Under the pieces are notes generated by a model. That model saw only the letters and a program-made list of their open reading frames with translations. It did no database searches and had not been told where the DNA came from. Of a DNA stretch of 64,000 nucleotides, positions 8,630-17,266 are shown in pieces (position 1 is the first letter of the stretch; the number at the start of each line of letters is the position of its first letter). Position numbers and translations under genes: made by a program. The DNA comes from Salimicrobium flavidum. Its GTDB lineage: Bacteria; Bacillota; Bacilli; Bacillales; Halobacillaceae. The stretch spans positions 248,001 through 312,000 of the forward strand of contig NZ_FTOC01000002.1 in NCBI RefSeq assembly GCF_900156645.1. Direction: 5' to 3'.

Positions 8630-8663
8630 AAAGGTGACTTTTGGCACATCCTTCTTCTTTTTT
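8616..8663. terminator. Strong hairpin with flanking T-runs, possibly ending a very short RNA
   Basis: GAAGAAGGATG (8616-8626) pairs with CATCCTTCTTC (8647-8657), with an inner CAAAAAG/CTTTTGG stem and a GTGA loop, followed by six T. No forward gene ends just upstream; instead an extended -10, TGTTATAAT (8590-8598), precedes it. The rest of 8563-8879 holds an AT-rich leader before the TRAP genes with a TATAAT near 8740 but no convincing -35. Confidence 0.6.
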
Positions 8664-8879
8664 AAAACTAAATATTTTGAATTATGAAAAAAGTACAGGA
8701 AAAGTTACTATTCCCTCTATTATGTTTGTGATATTTCTTATATAATAAAGGAAATACTGGGATAGAGGAATGAGAGTCCGGTATTTACTGACTAAGCAGG
8801 TTTGTGGGATTCTTAAGCCTTATGTACAATGGAGTATGTCCGATTTACCTGCGTACAAAATGAGGAGGTATAGCATAAC

Positions 8880-9437
8880 TTGAAATTGCTTCGAGCTTTA
8901 GACAAAGGAATCTTAAAACTGGAAGAATTCATCCTGAGTTACGCAATCATTTTGATTGCACTCATGGTAATCAGTAAGCCGATCACCCGGACACTGCTCG
9001 GTTATACGTTGCCTTTTGCGGATGAGGTCAGTCAGATATCCGTTACCATTGCCACTTTCATGGGTATCAGCTATGCCGCTCGAAAAGGGAGACATATCAG
9101 CATGTCCGCTTTTTATGATATGGCTCCGTTCAAGGTAAGGAAGGTTTTGGCCATATTCATTCCATTTTTAACTGCTATCATTCTATTTGTGTTAGCATAT
9201 TACTCCACTTTATATGTTCTCGATATCAAGGATTCGGGACGTGTCACTTCAGCCCTGCAAATGCCTATGTATATCCTTTACATGTTCATTCCGATCGGCT
9301 TTTTCCTCGGTGGGATCCAATTCATACGAAACATGTGGATTAACATCCGAGACAAGGATAATGTTTACCTGGGAACGGATGCCAAGGATTACAATGACTT
9401 GGAGAATAAGGAAGTTGAAAAAACAGGGCATCTGTAG
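8880..9437 (+). CDS. dctQ: TRAP transporter small permease subunit, DctQ type
   Basis: This is the small membrane subunit of a tripartite ATP-independent periplasmic transporter that imports an organic acid using a sodium or proton gradient. It is 185 residues with four hydrophobic segments and a charged, acidic tail. Conserved family features are the ADEVSQ-like motif near residue 45 and AARKGRHISM. The start is TTG 8880, 11 nt after AGGAGG; no better start is in frame. It heads a dctQ-dctM-dctP operon. Confidence 0.88.
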   Translation: MKLLRALDKGILKLEEFILSYAIILIALMVISKPITRTLLGYTLPFADEVSQISVTIATFMGISYAARKGRHISMSAFYDMAPFKVRKVLAIFIPFLTAIILFVLAYYSTLYVLDIKDSGRVTSALQMPMYILYMFIPIGFFLGGIQFIRNMWINIRDKDNVYLGTDAKDYNDLENKEVEKTGHL

Positions 9438-9467
9438 CAATTATTCCAAAGAAGAAAGGATAACAAT

Positions 9468-10733
9468 ATGCTGGCGACAATGTTAACAATTATGGTCATC
9501 CTGTTATTGCTGAACTTCCCGATGTTAGTTCCTCTGATGGTTGCACCGTTAATTGTCCTTTTTATCTATTTTCCGAATTTAGATCCGATGATTATGATGC
9601 AGCAGTTCTCCACAGGAATAGAAGCCTATGTCCTGCTGGCTGTGCCGCTTTTCATATTCGCAGCAGATATTATGACGACTGGTAAAACATCGAACAGGCT
9701 ACTCGATTTCATCGGAGCCTTTATCGGTCATGTGCGCGGAGGGTATGCAGTCACCACCGCAGCTGCCTGTACGCTGTTCGGAGCGATTTCCGGATCTACA
9801 CAGGCTACAGTTGTCGCGATTGGTACTCCGATGCGTGAACGGTTGTTGAAAATAGGGTATAAAGACCCTACGGCGATGGCACTGATCATCAACTCCAGTG
9901 ACGTAGCCCTTTTGATACCGCCTAGTATCGGGATGATCATGTATGGCCTGGTATCCGGTACCTCAGTAGGCGACCTGTTTATTGCAGGTATCATCCCTGG
10001 TGTTATCGTGTTTTTGGCTTTCACCATTTACAGTGTCATCTACGCAATTGTAAAAGACATACCGCTTGCGAACAAAGCAACGTGGAAAGAACGCTGGAAT
10101 TATACGAAAAGAGCTATCCTTCCAATCGGATTTCCGGTCATCGTAATCGGAGGTATTTACACCGGTTTGTTCAGTCCTACGGAAGCAGCTGGTGTATCCG
10201 TATTATATGCGTTCATTTTGGAAGTACTTATTTTTAGAGCCATTCATATTAAGCAATTGCCGAGTATTGCGAGATCGACCGGTATCGTAACTTCTGCCGT
10301 GTTTGTTCTTGTAGCCGGAGGGCAGGCTTTCACATGGGTCATCTCTTTCGCGAGAATTCCTCAGACGATTACAAATGCAGTGCTGGGGCCTGATCCTACC
10401 GCAATATTCGTTCTGGTTATGGTGTCTGTGTTTTTCTTTGTCGGGTGTATGTTTGTAGACCCGATTGTAGTAATTCTCGTACTGACACCAATTTTCTACC
10501 CTGCAGCGATGAATGCAGGAATCGACCCGGTCCACCTCGGTGTGGTTATAACGTTCCAGGCAGCTCTTGGTTCTGCTACGCCACCGTTTGGAGTGGACAT
10601 ATTCACCGCCAGTGCGGTCTTCAATAAACCGTATCTGGAAGTCATCAAGGGTACGCCCCCGTACATTGTCATGATGGTGGCGATCGCAATATTATTGATT
10701 TATTTTGAAGAGTTGTCACTCATGCTTCTATAA
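9468..10733 (+). CDS. dctM: TRAP transporter large permease subunit, DctM type
   Basis: This is the main translocating subunit of the TRAP transporter, a 421-residue protein with about 12 membrane segments. It carries typical motifs such as LLAVPLFIFAADIM, the AAACTLFGAISGSTQATVVAIG repeat and LIPPSIGMIMYG. ATG 9468 follows GAAAGGATAA. It lies 30 nt after dctQ and 43 nt before the predicted dctP start, so the three are one operon. Substrate cannot be read from sequence; DctM-type systems usually carry C4-dicarboxylates or other carboxylates. Confidence 0.92.
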   Translation: MLATMLTIMVILLLLNFPMLVPLMVAPLIVLFIYFPNLDPMIMMQQFSTGIEAYVLLAVPLFIFAADIMTTGKTSNRLLDFIGAFIGHVRGGYAVTTAAACTLFGAISGSTQATVVAIGTPMRERLLKIGYKDPTAMALIINSSDVALLIPPSIGMIMYGLVSGTSVGDLFIAGIIPGVIVFLAFTIYSVIYAIVKDIPLANKATWKERWNYTKRAILPIGFPVIVIGGIYTGLFSPTEAAGVSVLYAFILEVLIFRAIHIKQLPSIARSTGIVTSAVFVLVAGGQAFTWVISFARIPQTITNAVLGPDPTAIFVLVMVSVFFFVGCMFVDPIVVILVLTPIFYPAAMNAGIDPVHLGVVITFQAALGSATPPFGVDIFTASAVFNKPYLEVIKGTPPYIVMMVAIAILLIYFEELSLMLL

Positions 10734-10776
10734 GCATGTGAAGGTATATCTTAAAAAAATTAGGGAGGTTTTCACC

Positions 10777-11913
10777 ATTTTTAACAAAAAAAGTTTACTA
10801 ACTGGTGTAATGGCATTGTCACTATCAGGATTTCTTGCTGCCTGCGGAGGCGGCGGTGACGAAGGCGGTTCCGGAGACGGCGGGGATTCAGCCGGCGGAA
10901 GCTCTGAAACATGGAGAATGGTAACCGAGGAAGTCGATGGTCAGGTGCAGTTCGAATATGCACAGGAGTTCGCCGACCGTATTAATGAAAAGACGGACGG
11001 AAGAATTACGATTGAACCGTATGAGTTCGGTGGTCTTGGTAACGAAACGGACCAGGTGGAACAGTTGGAAACAGGAGCTGTCGAAATGGCAGTTATGTCT
11101 CCCGGTTTCACAGGGAATATGGTTAAAGAAGGTCAGCTATTCGCCCTTCATTTCCTTTTCCCGGATGACGTAGCAAAGACTCAGGAAGTCTTGAATAACA
11201 GTGAAGCACTGAACACCGATCTTCGTGAGAAATATGAAGAACACGGTATTTCTCCGCTATCTTTCTGGACAGAAGGTGCGATGCAGTGGACGTCCAATAC
11301 GCCGATTGAAGAACCTGCTGATTTTGAAGGTCTGAAAATGCGTACGCAGACGTCTCCTCTGATTCTTGAATCTTATAAAGCCTATGGTGCCGACCCGCAG
11401 TCTATGAGTTGGGGTGAGCTGTACACCGCTTTGGACCGTGGTACGGTAGAAGGTCAGGAGAACCCGATCTTCTTTATCGGAGATGCGTCCTTCCACGAAG
11501 TTCAGGATTACATGACGATCTCTAACCATAACAACTATGTAGCGATGACTACAGTGAACTCTGACTGGTATGAAGGTCTGGATGAAGAAACGCAGTCCAC
11601 GATCGATGAAACAGTACAGGAAATGCAGGAATGGGTATTTGAAGAGCAGAAGTCTCAAAACGAAGAATGGTTACAGACCATTAAAGAAGATGAAGAAAAT
11701 GCGACAGAAATCATTGAGCTTACAGAAGAACAGCGTGAAGCGTTCAGAAGTGAAGCTATGGGTGTCCGTGATTTCTATAGAAATGAAGTTTCTACAGTAG
11801 ACGGAGCGATCCTTGATAAACTGGAGCAGGAAATCAGTGATATCTCCGGAGAAGATACTGGAGAAAGCTCTGAAGATGGTTCCTCTGAGGGGGATTCCGG
11901 TTCTGAAGAATAA
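10777..11913 (+). CDS. dctP: TRAP transporter solute-binding lipoprotein, DctP type
   Basis: This is the extracellular ligand receptor of the TRAP system, anchored as a lipoprotein. The signal region reads FNKKSLLTGVMALSLSGFLAACG, with lipobox LAAC and an acidic Gly-rich linker after the Cys. GLKMRTQTSP holds the conserved ligand-binding Arg of the family. The only start that keeps the full signal peptide and sits 8 nt after AGGGAGG (10762-10768) is an ATT codon at 10777; the upstream ATG 10705 lies within dctM and the internal ATG 10810 would remove the positively charged N-region. The tail is strongly acidic, as in halophiles. 378 aa. Confidence 0.87.
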   Translation: MFNKKSLLTGVMALSLSGFLAACGGGGDEGGSGDGGDSAGGSSETWRMVTEEVDGQVQFEYAQEFADRINEKTDGRITIEPYEFGGLGNETDQVEQLETGAVEMAVMSPGFTGNMVKEGQLFALHFLFPDDVAKTQEVLNNSEALNTDLREKYEEHGISPLSFWTEGAMQWTSNTPIEEPADFEGLKMRTQTSPLILESYKAYGADPQSMSWGELYTALDRGTVEGQENPIFFIGDASFHEVQDYMTISNHNNYVAMTTVNSDWYEGLDEETQSTIDETVQEMQEWVFEEQKSQNEEWLQTIKEDEENATEIIELTEEQREAFRSEAMGVRDFYRNEVSTVDGAILDKLEQEISDISGEDTGESSEDGSSEGDSGSEE

Positions 11914-11923
11914 TGCATCATAC

Positions 11924-11956
11924 AAAAAGTCGTTCTCCACGGAGAACGACTTTTTT
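11924..11956 (+). terminator. Terminator of the TRAP operon
   Basis: AAAAAGTCGTTCTCC and GGAGAACGACTTTTTT are separated by only two bases and end in six T. Confidence 0.92.
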
Positions 11957-11963
11957 ACTTTTA

Positions 11964-12124
11964 GCTCTGTTATCGTTCCTCGTTGATTTTCGTTCTACGG
12001 GTGGAAGCTTGCCGCGGGCTTCCGGAATCTCCCTCCGGTCATTTCCGGTGATTTTCCGTTCATGCCTTGCCGCAGGCGTCCCCACCCTTCGTTCCTAAAA
12101 TCAACAACAGGCTTTAACAGAGCG
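11964..12124 (-). mobile_element. MITE-like palindromic element, copy 2, with 9-bp target duplication
   Basis: GCTCTGTTA (11964-11972) and TAACAGAGC (12115-12123) form terminal inverted repeats. The flanks carry the direct repeat TTACTTTTA at 11955-11963 and 12125-12133, a 9-bp target duplication with one extra base on the right. Its sequence matches copies 1 and 3 in the opposite orientation. It inserted just after the TRAP terminator T-run and has no open reading frame. Confidence 0.85.
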
Positions 12125-12133
12125 TTACTTTTA

Positions 12134-12282
12134 GTAAGTTTGGAAAATCTTAAGAACTTCTGGATTAAGGCTTCCACTTTATCTATTCCAGCTGCAAAGC
12201 CCAGAAGTCCATAATATAAGCGGCCAGCCCTGTTTCGGGAAAGAACACCCAAAGCCAGGACCGTCCGCTTATATCAGAACTT
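12134..12282 (-). repeat. Tandem hairpin repeat family B, copy at 12.2 kb
   Basis: Read on the reverse strand it directly follows the stop of the AI-2E family gene. It shows TATAAGCGGACGG, GGGTGTTCTTTCCC and CCGCTTATATTAT and is very close to the unit at 62460-62530. Further left is a partial unit with AGAAGTTCT and AAGTGGAAGCC-like remnants. Confidence 0.7.
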
Positions 12283-13365
12283 CTAAACGTGCTTTTCCAC
12301 ATTATCTTTCTTCCATTCTTCATAGAAATGTTTGATGGTAGCTTTGATTACGGCATAGGCAGGGATGGCGAATAATAATCCGAGCAATCCGGCAAGGCTT
12401 CCTGCCGCGAGTATGACTGTAATGATAGTAAGTGGGTGAATGTGCAAGGCTTTCCCCATGATATTAGGAGAAATCAGATTCCCTTCGATCTGTTGAGCGA
12501 TGATTGTAATGATAGCCACCCAGAGAACCATGATCGGATCCTGGAACAACGCGACGAACAGGGCAGGGATGACGGCAAGAAAAGGTCCGATAAAAGGGAT
12601 GACGTTCATCAGCATCGCAAACAGGGACAGGGTCAATGAATATTGAAGACCGATAGCCAGGTAGCCAATGAGCAAAAGCACTCCTACTGCCACACTTACT
12701 GTAAGTTGACCAAGGATGAAAGTGTACAATGTATGGTCTACAGAGCGTGCCCACCGTTCGAAACTATCCGCGAATTTCACGCTTTTTTCCTTCATGTACC
12801 CAGTGAGGAAAGGAAGAAGCCTCTCTCCATCTTTCAGCATGAAGAAAAGAAAGAAAGGCACGAGCACAAGAGAGAAAAGAAAAGCGACAATATTTGTAAG
12901 TACATTGATTACAGCGCTGGACGCATTCTGTACATAAGATTGCAGGTTGTCCGTAAAGTTTTGGATGGCACTGGTGACGTTATCAGGGATGATCTTCTGA
13001 TTTTGCTGCCAGTAGTTGACCCACTCTTCGATCATTCTTGCCATCTCGGGTATATTATTTATCAATCTCGTGTACTGTTGCTGGGCAATCGGAGCAATGA
13101 ACTGAACGATGAAATAACCGAGAGCAATGAAACCGATAAATACGAGAAGAATCGCAGGGACTTTCGGTACTTTGTTACGCACAAGCCATTCGACCACTGG
13201 TCTGCAAATATAATAGAGGACGCCTCCTCCGACAAGTGGAATTGCGATGGCGCTTATGTACGTCAGGATCGGCTGGAAGAAAAACTGGATTTCATGTAAT
13301 AAAAAGATCAACAGAGAGATGGCAATAGCAGCCACAATCAGTTGAAACCATTTCTTGTTTATCAT
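12283..13365 (-). CDS. AI-2E/UPF0118 family membrane protein
   Basis: This 360-residue membrane protein belongs to the AI-2E (PerM/UPF0118) family. It has two N-terminal hydrophobic segments, a soluble domain at about residues 90-160, then the family's conserved half with NVIPFIGPFLAVIPA and EGNLISPNIMG. Despite the name, members differ in role; a UPF0118 protein from a Halobacillus has been reported as a Na+(Li+)/H+ antiporter, which would suit this genome, but substrate is not inferable here. AAGGCGGGG precedes ATG 13365. It stands alone on the reverse strand. Confidence 0.85.
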   Translation of the reverse strand: MINKKWFQLIVAAIAISLLIFLLHEIQFFFQPILTYISAIAIPLVGGGVLYYICRPVVEWLVRNKVPKVPAILLVFIGFIALGYFIVQFIAPIAQQQYTRLINNIPEMARMIEEWVNYWQQNQKIIPDNVTSAIQNFTDNLQSYVQNASSAVINVLTNIVAFLFSLVLVPFFLFFMLKDGERLLPFLTGYMKEKSVKFADSFERWARSVDHTLYTFILGQLTVSVAVGVLLLIGYLAIGLQYSLTLSLFAMLMNVIPFIGPFLAVIPALFVALFQDPIMVLWVAIITIIAQQIEGNLISPNIMGKALHIHPLTIITVILAAGSLAGLLGLLFAIPAYAVIKATIKHFYEEWKKDNVEKHV

Positions 13366-13608
13366 ACGTACCCCGCCTTTTCATGAATATGTGTAATGTG
13401 TCCGTTTATTTGGAGACTGGCTCCAAAAATCTCAGTTAGAAATGAAAATCCTGGCAAGCAGGGTTTCCTGGTGAAATCTTTATCATTTAACTGTTTTCTG
13501 CTTTTTTAAAGGAACTGTGTCTATATTTTACTGGAAATCGTCACGGAAAGAAATGTTTATGTGAAACTTTATTTTCATCCACGGTATTCCGTATATCGTT
13601 TTACTGCA

Positions 13609-13636
13609 TTGACTAAATAGAAAAAGGTGCTATGAT
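13609..13636 (+). promoter_or_regulatory. Sigma-A promoter of the terC riboswitch leader
   Basis: TTGACT (13609-13614) and TATGAT (13631-13636) are 16 bases apart and directly precede the riboswitch. Upstream, 13366-13608 shows no gene. Confidence 0.75.
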
Positions 13637-13644
13637 AAACAATA

Positions 13645-13757
13645 GAAGGGAAGTAGCTGTTCAATAAAGTCGTCATCACGAGAGAAATCTCCGGCTTTAT
13701 TGGCAACGACCGTTGTTTGCGAGACCTTTGCCTGTCAGGGCAGAGGTCTCTTTTTTG
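13645..13757 (+). ncRNA. yybP-ykoY manganese riboswitch
   Basis: The leader of the terC-like gene carries the family's conserved blocks: GAAGGGAAGTAGCTG, GTCATCACGAGAGAAATC, CTCCGG and GGCAACGACCG. It ends in GAGACCTTTGCC (13721-13732) pairing with GGCAGAGGTCTC (13739-13750) followed by six T, the expression-platform terminator. This family senses Mn2+ and turns on exporters such as MntP and YkoY (established). Confidence 0.93.
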
Positions 13758-13805
13758 TGGGCTCTGACCGTGCAGGAACTGTAGGGAAAAGGGGACCTGT
13801 ATTAA

Positions 13806-14585
13806 ATGGAAGCACAATTATTGATCGAATATGGATGGGTGCTGATTGTACTCATAGGACTTGAAGGCATACTGGCTGCTGATAATGCACTGGTTTTGGC
13901 GATCATGGTGAAACACCTGCCGCCGAAGAAACGTAAGAAAGCTCTTTTTTACGGACTTGTCGGAGCTTTTGCGCTTCGTTTCGCTTCTCTGTTCGTTATC
14001 GCTTTTCTCGTGGATGTATGGCAGGTCCAGGCGCTGGGTGCGGCTTACCTTCTATTCATTGCCGGTAAACATTTGTACGATAAATGGAAATCGCGCGGGC
14101 AGGATGATGAAATGGAAGAAGAAATTACGTATGATGAACACTCGAAAGGAAAGGGTTTCTGGGTTACGGTCGTTAAAGTCGAATTCGCTGACCTGGCATT
14201 CGCCGTCGACTCTATTCTTGCAGCGGTAGCTTTGGCCGTCACCCTTCCTGCTACGGATTTGCCGACGGTTGGCAGTCTGGACGGAGGGCAGTTCGCTGTA
14301 ATCCTTGCAGGTGGTATGATCGGTATCATCATCATGCGTTTTGCGGCGAATATATTTGTGAATATACTCCATGAGCGTCCGGGCCTGGAAATCGCAGCCT
14401 TTGTGATTGTAGGCTGGGTTGGTGTAAAATTAGTGGTATCAACACTTGCACATCCTAATATCCAGATACTTGATGAGCATTTCGCTCATTCGACGATCTG
14501 GAAAGTTTCGTTTTATACCGTGCTCATAGGTATTGCTGTAGCCGGATGGTTTTTATCCGGCAAAAAAGAAAAAAGCACAGCGTAA
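13806..14585 (+). CDS. TerC family integral membrane protein, probable Mn2+ exporter (YkoY/MeeY type)
   Basis: This 259-residue TerC family protein has 7-8 membrane segments and the two family motifs with metal-binding acidic residues, EGILAADNALVLA near residue 19 and EFADLAFAVDSILA near 125. A cytoplasmic acidic loop (DDEMEEEITYDE) separates the two halves. The Mn2+ riboswitch upstream points to manganese efflux, as shown for MeeY/MeeF in B. subtilis, where they feed Mn to secreted enzymes. GGGGA lies about 11 nt before ATG 13806. Confidence 0.92.
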   Translation: MEAQLLIEYGWVLIVLIGLEGILAADNALVLAIMVKHLPPKKRKKALFYGLVGAFALRFASLFVIAFLVDVWQVQALGAAYLLFIAGKHLYDKWKSRGQDDEMEEEITYDEHSKGKGFWVTVVKVEFADLAFAVDSILAAVALAVTLPATDLPTVGSLDGGQFAVILAGGMIGIIIMRFAANIFVNILHERPGLEIAAFVIVGWVGVKLVVSTLAHPNIQILDEHFAHSTIWKVSFYTVLIGIAVAGWFLSGKKEKSTA

Positions 14586-14600
14586 AAGGAGTGGACACAG

Positions 14601-14792
14601 ATGGGACAAGCCCTTCAGGGAAAAGAAGAACAGTTTTCTTATATCAAAAACCGTGTTTCCATGTTGAATGATGTCGTCCAATCGGTAGAGACACCAGTCG
14701 ATCAGGAAGAGCTGGAGCAGGTGGAACATATGATTCAAAGTCTTAATCGGAAAGTGATCAGATTTCAGGAAGACCGGGAGGAGGAAGCTTAA
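14601..14792 (+). CDS. SE1561 family protein
   Basis: This is a 63-residue charged, helical protein starting MGQALQGKEEQFSYIKNR, which I recognise as the SE1561 family of small Bacilli proteins without known function. AAAAGGAG lies 10 nt before the ATG. Its TAA stop overlaps the ATG of the OsmC gene by one base (TAATG), so the two are probably translationally coupled, and both follow terC closely. Confidence 0.75.
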   Translation: MGQALQGKEEQFSYIKNRVSMLNDVVQSVETPVDQEELEQVEHMIQSLNRKVIRFQEDREEEA

Positions 14793-15241
14793 TGGCATTA
14801 CAACATTTTTATCTGAAAGCCGAATGGCCGGGCGGACGTAATTCCGTCGGTTCGATTCAGGCAGACAAACTGCACACGGAGATTTCAATTCCAAAAGAAA
14901 TGGACGGACCGGACATTGGAACGAATCCGGATGAAATGCTTCTCGGTGCAGCTGCTACCTGTTATATCATTACGTTGGCAGCGATGATGGAGCGGGCGGA
15001 ACTCGACGTGAAAGAAATGGATATGGATTCAGAGGGCGTTGTCGATGTATCGAACGGTGTCTTTACGTATCAGCAGATTATCCATCGTCCCAGAGTCGTG
15101 TTGGAGAATACGGCAACGGATGACGATTTTGACAAGCTTCAGCAGCTCACGAATAGGGCGGAAGCGGTATGCATGATTTCGCGTGCTATTGAAGGTAACG
15201 TAACGCTCACATTAGAGCCTGACCTTGCAATTGGAAAATAA
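14792..15241 (+). CDS. OsmC family peroxiredoxin (SACOL1771 type)
   Basis: This 149-residue cytoplasmic protein reduces organic hydroperoxides using two Cys residues. They lie in AAATCYIITL near residue 52 and AEAVCMISRAI near 129, the normal spacing for OsmC/Ohr proteins. The N-terminal AEWPGGRNSVGSI is typical of the SACOL1771 subgroup. It is coupled to the SE1561 gene and ends in a strong terminator. Its place behind a manganese exporter gene may reflect oxidative stress or metal control, which is inference. Confidence 0.88.
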   Translation: MALQHFYLKAEWPGGRNSVGSIQADKLHTEISIPKEMDGPDIGTNPDEMLLGAAATCYIITLAAMMERAELDVKEMDMDSEGVVDVSNGVFTYQQIIHRPRVVLENTATDDDFDKLQQLTNRAEAVCMISRAIEGNVTLTLEPDLAIGK

Positions 15242-15289
15242 AAGCATCACGCCAGGGGATATCTATTCCGGGGCGTGATGCTTCTTTTC
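15242..15289 (+). terminator. Terminator after the OsmC gene
   Basis: AAGCATCACGCC (15242-15253) pairs with GGCGTGATGCTT (15272-15283), with an inner GGGATATCTATTCC stem, followed by CTTTTC. Confidence 0.8.
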
Positions 15290-15393
15290 TGGAACGTTCA
15301 CAGTAGTGTTGTGAACTTGAAGGGAGCACAAAAAGTATTTGCAGTCTGTTCAGACGTTCCTGGCGTGGTTGAACGTCGTAGTAATAAAAGAAA

Positions 15394-15432
15394 TGCGACA
15401 TTCAGTCATGAAAATCTGACATGAATGTCGCA
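15394..15432. repeat. Hairpin repeat family C (GCGACATTCA type)
   Basis: TGCGACATTCA (15394-15404) pairs with TGAATGTCGCA (15422-15432). Related arms with G for A occur at 57681-57822, and partial copies (GAACGTTC, TTGAACGTCGT) precede it at 15291-15380. Confidence 0.55.
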
Positions 15433-15467
15433 CAAAAAGACTTCACTTTCTGCTTGGTCCAGTGCTT

Positions 15468-17129
15468 CTAAGCGGAAGTTTCCACTTTCTTTATATAAAC
15501 GCGGGCTTCATACGGGCGTAAGGTGTGCAGGGCGAGTATGTCGCTGTAATTATGAAGGACAGCTTCTTTGGTACTGACAAGGGAGTCCGTATGCAAGGTC
15601 GCCGTTTTATCCGTCAGGTTGGCTACAACTATGGCCTGATCATCATCCAGCGTTCTCGTATAGGCATAGATGGAAGGGTTGCTTTCATCCAGCAGATTGT
15701 ATTCGCCGTACGTAAACAAATCATACTTTTTCTTGAGACGGATCAGTTGACGGTAATAACTCAGTATAGAGGTTTCATCGTTCCACTGTTCGGCTACGTT
15801 GATTTTTTTATGATTCTGGTTGATTTTCATCCAGGGCTCTCCGGTTGTGAAACCCGCTTTTGTATCGCCGTTCCATTGCATAGGTGTGCGGCTGTTGTCG
15901 CGGGAAGTCATCCACAGATTCTCTAAAATCTCCCTTTCGGACCATCCTTCTTCTTTTTTCACGTCATAAAAGTTTTTGGCAGCGACATCATCATAGTCCT
16001 CGATCGAAGGCAGTTCTATGTTCGTCATTCCGATTTCCTGACCTTGATAAATGAAGGGAGTCCCTTGCATCAAAAAGTACATAGTGGCCAGGGAAGTGGC
16101 ACTTTCTTTCCAGTAGTGCCGATCATTGCCCCATGTCGAAACAGCTCGTGCTTTGTCGTGGTTTTCAATGAACAGTGCATTCCAACCGTAGCCTTCGAGC
16201 CCTTTTTGCCATTTGGTAAGTGCCTGTTTCAGCGCGGGTACATCAAGCTTCTGTTCGGCTCCCTGGTCCCATAGATCGAGATGTTCAAATTGAAAGATCA
16301 TGTCCATCTTACCTTCTTCTCCCACCCAGAGATGAGCCTCATCCGCGCTGACACCATTCGCTTCTCCGACAGAGAGCGCCTCATATTTCCCGTACGTTTC
16401 ATCCTTGAACTCCTGGAGGAAATCGTGGATACCTTCCTGGTTCATGTGCATATCGAAACTTGCTACGTACCGTTCATTTTCCGGGTTCGGCATATCCGGA
16501 AGATCCGGGCGTTTCTTGATATGGCTTATAGCATCGATTCGGAAACCGTCGATTCCTTTGTCGAGCCACCAGTTGACGGTATCGTATAGCTCCCGGCGTA
16601 CCTCTTCATTTTCCCAATTCAGATCAGGTTGACGTTCGGAGAAGATATGAAGATAGTATTGTCCGGTCGTTTCATCATATTTCCAGGCGGGGCCGTCGAA
16701 AATACTTTCCCAATTGTTCGGTTCTCCGCCGTTTTTTCCGTCACGCCATATATACCAGTCCCGTTTCGGGTTATCTCTCGAGGATTTCGATTCCAGAAAC
16801 CAGGGGTGTTCGTCACTCGTATGATTGAGTACGAGGTCGATGATCAGTTTCATGTCACGTCTGTGGACTTCATCGAGCAACCTGTCGAAGTCAGCCATAG
16901 TACCGAAGTCTTCCAGAATATCTTTGTAATCCGAAATATCGTAGCCGTTGTCATCAAGTGGGGATTTGTACATCGGGCAGATCCAGATGAAATCGATCCC
17001 GAGTTCTTTCAAATAATCGAGTCGGCTGATCATTCCCTCGAGATCTCCGATGCCGTCTCCGTTCGAATCCTGAAAGCTGCGAGGATATACCTGATATCCC
17101 ACGGCTTCTTTCCACCATGTACGTTCCAT
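15468..17129 (-). CDS. Alpha-glucosidase, glycoside hydrolase family 13
   Basis: This cytoplasmic enzyme hydrolyses terminal glucose from short alpha-glucans or related sugars. The 553 residues carry the catalytic triad of GH13: Asp199 in GFRIDAISHI, Glu256 in SVGEANG and Asp325 in ENHDKARA. Ala200, next to the nucleophile, is the residue type linked to alpha-1,4 rather than alpha-1,6 preference (Val in oligo-1,6-glucosidases), so maltase activity is the better guess. I chose ATG 17129 (MERTWWKEAV), 10 nt after GGAGG; ATG 17135 is possible. No sugar transporter is beside it. Confidence 0.9.
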   Translation of the reverse strand: MERTWWKEAVGYQVYPRSFQDSNGDGIGDLEGMISRLDYLKELGIDFIWICPMYKSPLDDNGYDISDYKDILEDFGTMADFDRLLDEVHRRDMKLIIDLVLNHTSDEHPWFLESKSSRDNPKRDWYIWRDGKNGGEPNNWESIFDGPAWKYDETTGQYYLHIFSERQPDLNWENEEVRRELYDTVNWWLDKGIDGFRIDAISHIKKRPDLPDMPNPENERYVASFDMHMNQEGIHDFLQEFKDETYGKYEALSVGEANGVSADEAHLWVGEEGKMDMIFQFEHLDLWDQGAEQKLDVPALKQALTKWQKGLEGYGWNALFIENHDKARAVSTWGNDRHYWKESATSLATMYFLMQGTPFIYQGQEIGMTNIELPSIEDYDDVAAKNFYDVKKEEGWSEREILENLWMTSRDNSRTPMQWNGDTKAGFTTGEPWMKINQNHKKINVAEQWNDETSILSYYRQLIRLKKKYDLFTYGEYNLLDESNPSIYAYTRTLDDDQAIVVANLTDKTATLHTDSLVSTKEAVLHNYSDILALHTLRPYEARVYIKKVETSA

Positions 17130-17211
17130 AACCATCAATCCTCCCTGCATTCTATGCTCCCGTTTTCTTTCCATCCCAAAGTAATTGAATCATTTATTAT
17201 GAAATCATTTA

Positions 17212-17227
17212 TGCAATCGTTTTCGCA
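17212..17227 (-). promoter_or_regulatory. cre/LacI-type operator 1 of the alpha-glucosidase gene
   Basis: TGCAATCGTTTTCGCA matches the CcpA consensus WTGNAANCGNWNNCW at 14 of 15 positions when read from 17211. It lies just downstream of the predicted -10. A dedicated LacI-family regulator could bind it equally well. Confidence 0.6.
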
Positions 17228-17237
17228 AGCTACGATT

Positions 17238-17266
17238 AGCATACAGAAAACAGCGGGATATTGCAA
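17238..17266 (-). promoter_or_regulatory. Sigma-A promoter of the alpha-glucosidase gene
   Basis: On the reverse strand TTGCAA (17266-17261) and TATGCT (17243-17238) are 17 bases apart, placed between the two cre-like sites. Confidence 0.65.
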
